DNA of 10,458 nucleotides, from assembly GCA_003022815.1 (NCBI GenBank), contig PXSL01000095.1, positions 1-10,458 on the forward strand, in the 5' to 3' direction. The position numbers were made by a program, and so were the translations under genes. Shown here piece by piece: positions 1 to 6,231 of the stretch (its first letter is position 1; every line of letters starts with the position of its first letter). The notes under the pieces are model-generated. The model saw nothing but the letters and a program-made list of their open reading frames with translations, had not been told where the DNA came from and made no database searches. The DNA comes from Halobacteriales archaeon SW_5_68_122 (GTDB lineage Archaea; Halobacteriota; Halobacteria; Halobacteriales; Haloarculaceae).

Positions 1-136
1 GTTCGGCCGGGATGACGCGACTGCAACGAAGGTCGCGCCTCGTCCATGCACGGGGGCCAGGGCCGAAACCGCTGTGGGAACGCCCCGCCCTCAACGAGCA
101 AACCCCCTGTGGGTGAGCCACGTAGGGCGGGGTAGT
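1..136 (+). ncRNA. possible 3' part of a structured RNA, identity unknown
   Basis: No convincing protein is encoded here, but the + strand can form a series of GC stems separated by purine-rich loops. Positions 16-21 pair with 32-37 around a 10-nt loop. Positions 38-43 pair with 50-55. A perfect 9-bp stem joins 83-91 to 124-132 and encloses a smaller stem (102-105 with 111-114). GAAAC and GAGCAA stretches stay unpaired, and GTAGTTT follows the last stem, as expected at an archaeal transcript end. This pattern resembles a structured RNA entering from the left edge and stopping just before the stop codon of the opposing transporter gene. I could not find the diagnostic conserved segments of RNase P RNA or SRP RNA. 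It could also be only a hairpin-rich terminator region. Confidence 0.3.
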
Positions 137-1102
137 TTACACTTCCGGTTCGACGTAAACGATGGCCACCCGGTCGTCGCGCTCCCGGAGGGCGGCCTCG
201 ATGCGCCCTATCACCCCGTCGACCTCGCCGGTGTCGAGGTCCGACCCGAAGCTCACGTCCGCGGTCACGAGCGCCTCCCGGGGGCCGATGAACACGGTCC
301 GGAACTCGTCGACATGGGCGACGCTGTCGTAGGACTCGACGATATCCCGGAGGTCGGCCTCGACGGGGGCATCGAGACTCTCGCCAACGATGAGCCGCTT
401 GTTCTCGATGGCGAGAAGCACCGCAAACAACATGAGCAGCACGCCGATGACGATGGCGCCGGCGGCGTCATAGACGGGGTTTTCCAGCACTCGGGCGGCG
501 ACGATGCCGACCAGCGCGACCGACAGGCCGACGAGCGCGACGGTGTCCTCAGTGAACGCCGTTAGCGTCGTTAGGTCGCTGGTCCGCTCGAAGGCCTCCC
601 GGTAGCCCGACCAGCCGTACTCGTCCATCTGCCGCTTCAGTTCGGCGCGGGCCTTGACGAAGGCGTACGTTTCGAAGGCGATGCCGCCGGCCAGTACGGC
701 CACCGAGACCCAGAACGGGTCGACCGGCAACGGAACATCGACGGTGAACCCGAGGAACTCCGCGGCGCCGCCTTCCCCGCCCTCGCTCGGGTGCCGCAAC
801 TCCTCGATGCCGTGGGTGAGGCTCTCCCAGCCGGCGATGCCGAACAGCAGCACCGACACCAGAAAAGCGTAGAAGAACTGCGCCTTCCCGTAGCCGAACG
901 GGTGGGCCTGCGTTGCCTCCCGCTGGCTGTACTTGATGCCAACGAGCAACAGTACCTGGTTGCCGGTGTCGGAGATGGAGTGGTACGTCTCCGCCAGCAT
1001 TGAGGGGCTCCCCGTCAGGAGGAAGCCGAGGAACTTCAGGACCGCAATCCCTCCGTTTGCGAACATCGCGGCGACGACGACGCCGGTGCTGCCACCTGCC
1101 AT
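137..1102 (-). CDS. CDF-family cation efflux transporter (SLC30A9/ZnT9-like)
   Basis: A 321-residue membrane protein of the cation diffusion facilitator family, which usually exports Zn2+ or other divalent metals in exchange for protons. Hydrophobic segments lie at about 8-30, 47-58, 76-92, 130-149, 186-204 and 212-232, followed by a soluble C-terminal domain (about 240-321). The second segment holds the metal-site motif HSISD (H41, D45), followed by NQ and then HPFGYGK (67-73), typical of the ZnT9-like branch. In the fifth segment the usual H/DxxxD pair is replaced by FTED (E185-D186), as I recall for that branch. The ATG at 1100-1102 gives an immediate first membrane segment. The gene is divergent from the phosphoesterase, with 66 bp between the starts. 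The family assignment is secure; the metal is not known. Confidence 0.9.
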   Translation of the reverse strand: MAGGSTGVVVAAMFANGGIAVLKFLGFLLTGSPSMLAETYHSISDTGNQVLLLVGIKYSQREATQAHPFGYGKAQFFYAFLVSVLLFGIAGWESLTHGIEELRHPSEGGEGGAAEFLGFTVDVPLPVDPFWVSVAVLAGGIAFETYAFVKARAELKRQMDEYGWSGYREAFERTSDLTTLTAFTEDTVALVGLSVALVGIVAARVLENPVYDAAGAIVIGVLLMLFAVLLAIENKRLIVGESLDAPVEADLRDIVESYDSVAHVDEFRTVFIGPREALVTADVSFGSDLDTGEVDGVIGRIEAALRERDDRVAIVYVEPEV

Positions 1103-1168
1103 ACCGGGAGCCTATGGGGGCGGACACAAAGCCATTGGTGTCATGAGGCCGGCGCGCATAGCCGTCGT

Positions 1169-1690
1169 ATGCTCGTCGCCCTCTCGGACACCCACGGCCG
1201 CGAGTCGTCCCGGCTGGAGGGACGCACGGAGGCGGCCGTCGAGGCTGCTGACGTCGTCGTCCACGCCGGCGACTTCACGACCGAAGCGGCCTTGGACGCC
1301 TTCACGGCCCGCGCAGACCTCCGGGGCGTCTACGGCAACAACGACCCGCCAGCGGTCCGGGACCGACTCCCCGCCGAGCGGGTCGTCGAGTGGGCCGACC
1401 TCCGACTGTTCGTCGTCCACGGCCACGAGCACACCGGGGCCGCGCTGGCGATGGCCGGCCGGCAGTCCAACGCCGACCTAGTCGTGTACGGTCACTCCCA
1501 CGACCCGGGCGTCCAGGACGGCTCGGTGCCGCTGTGCAATCCGGGCAGTCACGCCGATCCGCGGTGGAACCGGCCGGCCCACGCCGAACTGGAGTGGGAC
1601 GAGACGGCGGAGCTGGCCCGCGGCCGGCTGGTCGAGCCGTCGGGGGAGACGTTCGAGCGGTTCGTCGTCGAGCCGCGCCCGGTCGAGTGA
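1169..1690 (+). CDS. YfcE/MJ0936-type metallophosphoesterase
   Basis: A 173-residue calcineurin-like phosphoesterase with all motifs of the small YfcE/MJ0936 group. They are SDTHG (D7, H9), HAGD (D35), GNND (56-59), VHGHEH (H84, H86), GHSH (108-111) and a late NPGS (124-127). These residues normally bind two metal ions, and family members hydrolyse phosphodiesters in the cytoplasm; the natural substrate is unknown. The length is normal and no residue is missing. The ATG at 1169 places the first beta strand directly at the N-terminus, as in the family. An ATG at 1143 is in another frame. The TGA stop overlaps the first base of the downstream inverted-repeat element. No strong promoter could be picked out in the 66-bp divergent gap. 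Confidence 0.92.
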   Translation: MLVALSDTHGRESSRLEGRTEAAVEAADVVVHAGDFTTEAALDAFTARADLRGVYGNNDPPAVRDRLPAERVVEWADLRLFVVHGHEHTGAALAMAGRQSNADLVVYGHSHDPGVQDGSVPLCNPGSHADPRWNRPAHAELEWDETAELARGRLVEPSGETFERFVVEPRPVE

Positions 1691-1794
1691 TACTGCCGGC
1701 TGTAACACATGAGGCACGTCCAGAAGATGGTGTTCTGGACGGTAGCCAACCGGATATCGCCGAGGAGTCTCGAACGAATTACAGCCGGCAGTAT
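1690..1794. repeat. inverted-repeat element, copy 1 (perfect 16-bp ends)
   Basis: ATACTGCCGGCTGTAA (1690-1705) is repeated as its exact reverse complement at 1779-1794, enclosing 73 bp. A second perfect inverted repeat, 9 bp, lies inside (1717-1725 with 1733-1741). The left end begins on the last base of the phosphoesterase TGA. The element sits between convergent genes. A related copy with the same left end lies at 10115-10195. No transposase or clear target duplication is present. It may be a non-autonomous mobile element, a bidirectional terminator or a protein-binding site. Confidence 0.85.
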
Positions 1795-1947
1795 GAGCCG
1801 CGAGGAGGGAAGAGAGGCCAGTGGGGAACGCCGGGGAGAGGGCGATGGAGGGCCGAAGCGGCGCGGGCCCCCCGGCGCATCCGGGGTATGGGGTGCCTCG
1901 GATAAATCGGCGACGTAAACTGAAACGCGCGTTTGAGCTACCGAAAC
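1795..1947. other. convergent intergenic spacer with hairpin and 12-bp palindrome
   Basis: This stretch lies between copy 1 of the inverted-repeat element and the stop of the winged-helix gene, and I see no gene in it. It contains a 6-bp GC hairpin (1870-1875 with 1881-1886) and a perfect palindrome AAACGCGCGTTT at 1923-1934, which is 13 bases beyond the stop of the minus-strand gene. The palindrome could act as a terminator or binding site for the gene ending at 1948; that is inference. A purine-rich stretch (about 1800-1865) has no recognised role. Confidence 0.4.
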
Positions 1948-2891
1948 CTACGGCCGCGATCGGAGGTGCGTCATCGCGACGACGACCGAGAGCACGGTGA
2001 GGCCGCCGACGAAGAACGCCAGCCCTGGCGGCAGCCCGGGACCGAACAGGCCGTCGAGCACCGCGTCGAAGAAGTCGACGACGCCGTCGAGGAAGTCCAG
2101 TGGTCCGCCGCCCGCCCCGCCGTCCTGGCGTCGGCCGGCGTCTCCGTCTCGGCGGCCGCCTTGGTGCCCCCCTCGGCCATTGTCTCGTTGGCGGTCCCCG
2201 TCGCCCCTGGCTCCGGCGTCGCCGTGCCGTCCTGCTGGGATACGTTGACCTCCTCGGTGCCGGTCGGTTCCTCGGTCGATTTGGCGTCGAGTCCCCCGTC
2301 GTCGCCGTTTCCGTCGCCCGTTTCCGCGCCGTCATCGCTGTCGGACGTCTCCGCACCGTCGTCGCCACCGGACGTCGGCGCCGCGGCCGGCGTCGCGGTC
2401 GGCGTCTCGCTCGGAGGGGCACCCTGTGGCCCGGCGTCGTCCCGTGCCGCCCGGAAGATGCTCCGGCCGAACAACTCCTGGATGGCCAGCGACGCGACGG
2501 CGAGCGCGAGCACGCCGCCGAAGAGCCGCGAGAGCGCCGCCCGTAAGCCGGAGGCGCGCTCCTGCTCGCCAGCGTAGATGACGAGCGGGCTGTCGGCGGG
2601 CCCGTAGACGGTCATCTCCCGGCCCTTTTTCGAGTAGGCGGTGCCGACGTCTTCGATTGCGCCGGCGCTCTCGAGTTTCTCGAGGTGGTACTGTGCGTTC
2701 TGCAGCGAGGTATCGACGCGGTCGGCCAGCTCGCCCGGCGGCGCCGGGTCCTCGTGGAGTTCCGCCAGCAGGCGGCGGGCCGTCTCCGAGGAGAGTGCGG
2801 CCATCAGCTCGTCGGCCTCCTCGCTGTCGAGGCCGACGAGCCTCGGGTCGCTGTCCGGGGAGACGTCCGGACTGGAGGGCAGGAGGCTCAT
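1948..2891 (-). pseudogene. membrane-anchored winged-helix (ArsR-like) protein, frameshifted near the C-terminus
   Basis: The N-terminal part is a haloarchaeal ArsR-type winged helix (about residues 24-100 from the ATG at 2891). It has a LVGLDSEEADEL lead-in, recognition helix TSLQNAQYHLEKLE and wing KKGREMTVYG. It is followed by a membrane segment (about 122-141) and a long acidic, Thr/Pro-rich linker. Near 2110-2135 the frame is lost: the open frame becomes Ser/Arg-rich and stops at 1971. The frame one base away reads GPLDFLDG, then a hydrophobic segment (GLAFFVGGLTVLSVVVAM), and stops at 1948. One missing base in a G/C-run region would restore a protein of about 314 residues with two membrane segments. 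The ATG at 2891 is preferred over an upstream TTG at 2918. Either a real mutation or a sequencing error is possible. The gene is divergent from the small membrane protein. Confidence 0.8.
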
Positions 2892-2917
2892 CGAACGTCC
2901 GTTTCGGGTCGAACGCA

Positions 2918-3058
2918 ATGAACTTTGTTCCGCGGCCCGTCGACCCCGTGCTGGTCGGCATGATCGCGGTGCTGCTGTTCATCGTGTTCGCGTTCTTCCT
3001 GCTCATCCGGCGGACGCTCCTGAGCTTCTCCGAGGGGATGCGCGAGGGCCGCCGCTAG
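2918..3058 (+). CDS. 46-residue single-pass membrane protein (haloarchaeal small protein)
   Basis: A small protein with a short polar N-terminus (MNFVPRPVDPVL), one long hydrophobic segment (about residues 11-30) and a basic, Arg-rich tail ending EGMREGRR. The positive-inside rule places the C-terminus in the cytoplasm. The pattern is familiar from short conserved haloarchaeal proteins of unknown function (a DUF7859-type protein, from memory). The ATG at 2918 lies directly before the conserved-looking N-terminus and 26 bp from the divergent winged-helix start. Its TAG stop (3056-3058) and the stop of the threonine aldolase gene on the other strand share a CTAG tetramer, so the two convergent genes overlap by 4 bases. 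No function can be assigned. Confidence 0.75.
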   Translation: MNFVPRPVDPVLVGMIAVLLFIVFAFFLLIRRTLLSFSEGMREGRR

Positions 3059-3958
3059 CGGGATTCGACCCGCTCGAGTGCCGTCTCGACGTCCTCACGG
3101 TCGACGTCGAGGTGGGTACAGAACCGGACGACGCCCTCGCCGAACGGCACCCCGAGCACGCCGCTTTCCTCGCACCGTTCGAGGAACGCCTCCGCGGGTT
3201 CGTCCGTCTTCACGAGCACGATGTTCGTCTCGGGGTCGTCGGCGCGTAGCCCGTCGATCTCGTCCAGTCCGGCCGCCAGTCGCTCGGCATTGTCGTGGTC
3301 CTCGGCGAGTCGCTCGCGGTTCTCCAGGGCGTGCAGTCCCGGCGCCGCGACGATGCCGGCCTGCCGCATCCCGCCGCCGAACAGCTTCCGGACCCGGCGG
3401 GCTTCCTCGACGAACGCCTCGTCGCCGGCCAGCATCGACCCCACGGGCGCGCCGAGCCCCTTCGAGAGACAGCACGTCACGGAATCGACCTCCCGGGTCA
3501 GCCGCGCGGCCGGGACGTCCAGCGCCGCCGCCGCGTTGAACAGCCGCGCGCCGTCGAGGTGGACCGCGACGCCGCGGTCGTGAGCCGCCTCGCAGGCGGC
3601 GTCGATGCGGTCGGGGGCGATGGCGGTCCCGCCGCGGCTGTTGTGGGTGTTCTCGAGACACAGCAGGCCGGTCCCCGGCCGGTGGCCGTCGGCGGCGACG
3701 TACCCCTCCGCGACGTCCGCGCTCAACGAGCGCCTCTTGGCCCCGCTCGGTGTGAACCCGGGCGGCTATCTGGTTGCCCATCGTCCCCGAGGGGACGAAC
3801 AGCGCGGCCTCCTCGCCGACGATTTCCGCAAAGCGGGCCTCGAGTTCGTTGATCGTCGGGTCCTCGCCGTAGACGTCATCGCCCACCTCGGCGCCGGCGG
3901 CGGCCGCCCGCATCGACTCCGAGGGCCTCGTGACGGTGTCGCTCCGCAGGTCTATCAT
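3055..3958 (-). pseudogene. low-specificity threonine aldolase, disrupted by internal deletion and frameshift
   Basis: Intact enzymes of this family are PLP-dependent, cleave (allo-)threonine to glycine and acetaldehyde, and have about 335-345 residues. The N-terminal piece (from ATG 3956-3958) reads [16 protein letters not shown], then [15 protein letters not shown] and [21 protein letters not shown]. The C-terminal piece, in another frame from about 3725 to 3055, has [23 protein letters not shown], the PLP-lysine motif [12 protein letters not shown] and GGGMRQAG. Compared with Thermotoga threonine aldolase as I recall it, about 33-35 residues are absent at the junction (about 3715-3735). 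The lost part includes the conserved Ser-His whose histidine stacks on PLP. The span is 904 nt, so a loss of about 104 nt would explain both the gap and the frame change. Product activity is unlikely. Confidence 0.85.
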
Positions 3959-3981
3959 ACCCGAACGCGGGCGGCCGTCGC

Positions 3982-3987
3982 CTTAGC
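3982..3987 (-). promoter_or_regulatory. possible TATA box for the threonine aldolase gene
   Basis: Read on the minus strand, GGCTAAGG is centred about 26-27 bases upstream of the ATG at 3958. That spacing is expected for a leaderless haloarchaeal transcript. The box is only weakly AT-rich, and no clear BRE was recognised. Confidence 0.3.
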
Positions 3988-4009
3988 CGTGGCGGACGCG
4001 ATGTCGGCG

Positions 4010-5602
4010 TCAGCTCTCGGCGAACTCGACGCCGGTCACCTCGAACCGCGCGCCGCCGTCGGCACTCTCGGTCGCGCGAACCTCCCAGCCGTGGGCCTCG
4101 GCGATTTCGGCGACGATGGACAGTCCGAAGCCGGTTCCCTCTTTGGCGGTCGTGTACCCGCTCTCGAAGACGCGGTCGCGCTCCTCTTCGGGGATGCCAG
4201 GACCGTCGTCGGCGACGTAGAAGCCCCGGTCGAGGTCACCGACCGTGACCGTCACGTCCCGGCCGCCGTGTTCGACGGCGTCGTCGGCCTCCGGTCGATT
4301 GCTCGTGGAGCTATGCTCCACGCTGTCCTCGGGAGCGTTAGCGACCGAGGGCTCGGAAGCGTTCTCGCTTCCGGCGTCGTCAGCCTCCGGCCGACTGCTC
4401 GTGGACCCGTGTTCCACGGCGTCCTCCTGAGCGTGCGAAGGAGGGTTTGTCGAGCCGTGCTCGACAGCGTTCCGGAGCAGGTTCGAGAGCACCTGTCGGA
4501 CCCGGCTCCGGTCGGCCTCGATTTCGGGGGCCGACTCGGTCTCCAGGGTCGCCGCCTCGGTGCGGACGCCCTCCCAGCAGTCCTCGGCGACGCCCCCGAG
4601 GTCGACGGGCTCGACCTCGTTGACCCGCTCGCCCTCGCGGGCCAGCGTCAGCAGGTCGTCGATGAGCGCGTTCATCCGGTCGACGGCGTCGGCTGCATCC
4701 GTTAGCCGCGGGTCGTCGTACTCCTCGTTGGCCAGCTTGAGGTTCCCCTTGGCGACCGAAAGTGGGCTGCGGAGATCGTGGCTTACCACCGAGACGAACT
4801 TCTCGAGACGTTCGTTCTGCCGCTTGAGCTCCCGCTGTCGGCGCTTGCTCTCGGTGACGTCGGTGTAGATGGCGTATCCCTCGAGGGTGCCCTCCGGTCC
4901 GAGAACGTCGAGCCGGAAATCCCGGACCCCTTCGGGCGTCAGCCGCCGCACCTCCGTGTGAATCCGTTCGCCAGCCAGGAGTCGCTCGTTTATTTCGACG
5001 GCGCCGTCACGGTGGCCCTCGGGAACAATCAGCTTGTCGAGGTTCTCGCCGATCATCTCCTCGGTGCCGTAGCCGAACGTCTCCTCGAAGGCCGGATTCA
5101 CCCGTTCGACGACCGGGCCGTCCGGCTGTATCTCCCCGTAGACGACCGCCGTCGGCAGGTGCTCGAACAGCGACCCGAAGTGTTCGCGGTTGGCCGTCTC
5201 GACGGCCTCACGAACCGCCTCCAGCAGCCGTTCGTGGCCCGTTCGGTCCGCTCTCGGGATATAGTCGGTGACGCCGGCGGAGATGGCTTCGCTTGCGACC
5301 GTCTCACTGCCCGCGTTGGGGTAGAGGACGAACGGCACCGACGGGTACTCCGAGCGGACCGAACGGAGGAACTCGAGGCCGTCGGCGTCGGGTAGCTCCA
5401 GTGCCGAGACAACGCACTCGAAGCCCGGAGTGTCGGCCGCCTCGAGCCGCGCTGTGCCTTCGTCGGCGCTGGCGACCGTTTCGACGGAGAAGCCGGCCGC
5501 CTCGAGCGACTCCCGGACCGCCTCCGCCGTTGCCGGGTCGGCGTCGACGTACAGCACCCGCGATTCGCTTGACACGTTGGGCTGTTGGTGTCCGCGACAC
5601 AT
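4010..5602 (-). CDS. receiver-PAS-histidine kinase with degenerate receiver and expanded ATPase domain
   Basis: A 530-residue soluble sensor kinase with no membrane segments. Domains in order: receiver-like (about 14-135), PAS (about 142-252), a short helical linker, HisKA with the phospho-accepting H275 in SVVSHDLRSPL, and HATPase_c. The HATPase has N-box N374/N378, G1 box DDGPGIP (465-471) and G2 box GTGFGLS (489-495). The receiver has Ala67 where the phospho-accepting Asp normally sits (CVVSALELPDADG). The usual FTGKGSE stretch reads YPNAGSE, so this receiver probably cannot be phosphorylated. An insertion of about 63 residues (384-446), built from repeats of the N-box end AVEHG, follows the N-box. 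The start could be the ATG at 5602 or a GTG at 5575 (VSSESRVLYVD); the GTG fits the domain start better. The gene is divergent from the PUA gene. The stimulus and the cognate regulator are unknown. Confidence 0.9.
   Translation of the reverse strand: MCRGHQQPNVSSESRVLYVDADPATAEAVRESLEAAGFSVETVASADEGTARLEAADTPGFECVVSALELPDADGLEFLRSVRSEYPSVPFVLYPNAGSETVASEAISAGVTDYIPRADRTGHERLLEAVREAVETANREHFGSLFEHLPTAVVYGEIQPDGPVVERVNPAFEETFGYGTEEMIGENLDKLIVPEGHRDGAVEINERLLAGERIHTEVRRLTPEGVRDFRLDVLGPEGTLEGYAIYTDVTESKRRQRELKRQNERLEKFVSVVSHDLRSPLSVAKGNLKLANEEYDDPRLTDAADAVDRMNALIDDLLTLAREGERVNEVEPVDLGGVAEDCWEGVRTEAATLETESAPEIEADRSRVRQVLSNLLRNAVEHGSTNPPSHAQEDAVEHGSTSSRPEADDAGSENASEPSVANAPEDSVEHSSTSNRPEADDAVEHGGRDVTVTVGDLDRGFYVADDGPGIPEEERDRVFESGYTTAKEGTGFGLSIVAEIAEAHGWEVRATESADGGARFEVTGVEFAES
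4265..4453 (-). repeat. in-frame repeat expansion in the kinase ATPase domain
   Basis: This stretch encodes residues 384-446. Two 60-nt units (4278-4337 and 4374-4433) are about 80% identical and encode EHGSTSSRPEADDA- and EHSSTSNRPEADDA-type segments. Copies of the N-box end (A/S-V-E-H-G/S) occur four times, at about 379-383, 395-399, 427-431 and 442-446. The 189-nt insertion is an exact multiple of three. Removing it would restore a normal N-box leading directly to RDVTVTVGDL. Units that begin and end with the same motif point to local duplication. Confidence 0.75.
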
Positions 5603-5672
5603 GAAAGTTCTACCGTAGCGGCGACGAGTTCCGGACGCGGCCGGCGCACGGACGCCGCCCGCGACCCGCGGT

Positions 5673-5678
5673 GTTTAA
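5673..5678 (+). promoter_or_regulatory. TATA box for the PUA-domain gene
   Basis: TTTAAT lies in an otherwise GC-rich stretch, centred about 28 bases upstream of the ATG at 5704. This is the spacing expected for a leaderless archaeal transcript starting at or next to the ATG. It also supports the ATG over the in-frame GTG at 5671, which would lie within the promoter. Confidence 0.65.
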
Positions 5679-5703
5679 TCGGCGAGGGACCGAACCGGGG
5701 GTC

Positions 5704-6183
5704 ATGGACGTCAAGTCGCGTCATCACCTCCGCTCGGACGAGATAGACGAGCTGGCGTCGTCGCTGGAGGCCCACCTCGGTATCGACCTCGACGGCGACG
5801 ATTACGAGCGCGTCGAGTTTACCGATGTCGACCGCGAGGTCGTGCTGGTCGACGGCGAACCGCTCGTTGCCTCCTTCGACGGCAACCTCTTTCTGACCGT
5901 CCGCGGCGCCAACGAGTGCCCGCCCCGGAACCACGTCGTCACCGTCGACTCGGGGGCCATCTCCTTCGTCTCCGACGGCGCCAACGTAATGCGCCCCGGC
6001 ATCGTCGAGGCCACCGACGACATCGAACCGGGCGACCTCGTGGTAGTCGTCGAGGAGACCCACGAAAAGGCGCTGGCGGTCGGCCGCGCCGAGACCGACG
6101 GCGACGACATGGTCGGCGACTCCGGGAAGGTCGTCGAGAGCCTCCACCACGTCGGCGACGATCTGTATGAGTTCCGCGTCTAG
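5704..6183 (+). CDS. PUA-domain RNA-binding protein (archaeal MCT-1/Tma20-like)
   Basis: A 159-residue protein with an N-terminal alpha/beta domain (MDVKSRHHLRSDEIDEL) and a C-terminal PUA domain at about 74-150. The PUA domain shows the usual pattern: a VTVDSGAISFVSDGANVM strand-turn segment, PGI, GDLVVVV and ALAVGRAE. This matches the archaeal single-PUA family related to eukaryotic MCT-1/Tma20. Those proteins act in translation initiation or ribosome recycling; the archaeal role is inferred. The length is normal and the protein is very acidic. The ATG at 5704 is favoured by the TATA box at 5673-5678. The gene is convergent with the DUF1028 gene, with the palindrome block between them. Confidence 0.85.
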   Translation: MDVKSRHHLRSDEIDELASSLEAHLGIDLDGDDYERVEFTDVDREVVLVDGEPLVASFDGNLFLTVRGANECPPRNHVVTVDSGAISFVSDGANVMRPGIVEATDDIEPGDLVVVVEETHEKALAVGRAETDGDDMVGDSGKVVESLHHVGDDLYEFRV

Positions 6184-6231
6184 TTTGGCTGGTCGGAGAC
6201 CCGCACGCGTAGACGGTCGAAAACGCCCTGA

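Noticed and set aside
1..136. RNase P RNA or SRP (7S) RNA fragment
   Set aside because: Some pieces (GAAAC, GAGCAA, CCAGG) recall these RNAs, but I find neither the RNase P segments GGTAAGAGC and ACAGAA...GGCTTA nor the SRP helix-8 GGAA loop with AGCAG. A + strand RNase P would also have to run into the transporter gene.
74..565. Long + strand open frame opposite the CDF transporter
   Set aside because: It is a GC-driven shadow of the transporter gene, without recognisable domains.
1709..1918. Open frame starting MRHVQKMVFWTVAN inside inverted-repeat copy 1
   Set aside because: It lies in the repeat and purine-rich spacer, and its composition is basic and unlike the acidic neighbours. A similar peptide on the other strand arises only because the region is palindromic.
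2100..2140. Programmed frameshifting as the explanation for the broken genes
   Set aside because: I see no shared slippery sequence or downstream structure at the four sites, and two of them lack whole stretches of conserved residues.
4265..4453. CRISPR-like or tandem satellite array
   Set aside because: The units are few, degenerate and in frame within a kinase domain; there are no regular spacers.
3605..4705. Long + strand open frame (366 codons) opposite threonine aldolase and the kinase
   Set aside because: It is antisense to two clearly recognised genes, has no family resemblance, and its repeats mirror those of the kinase.
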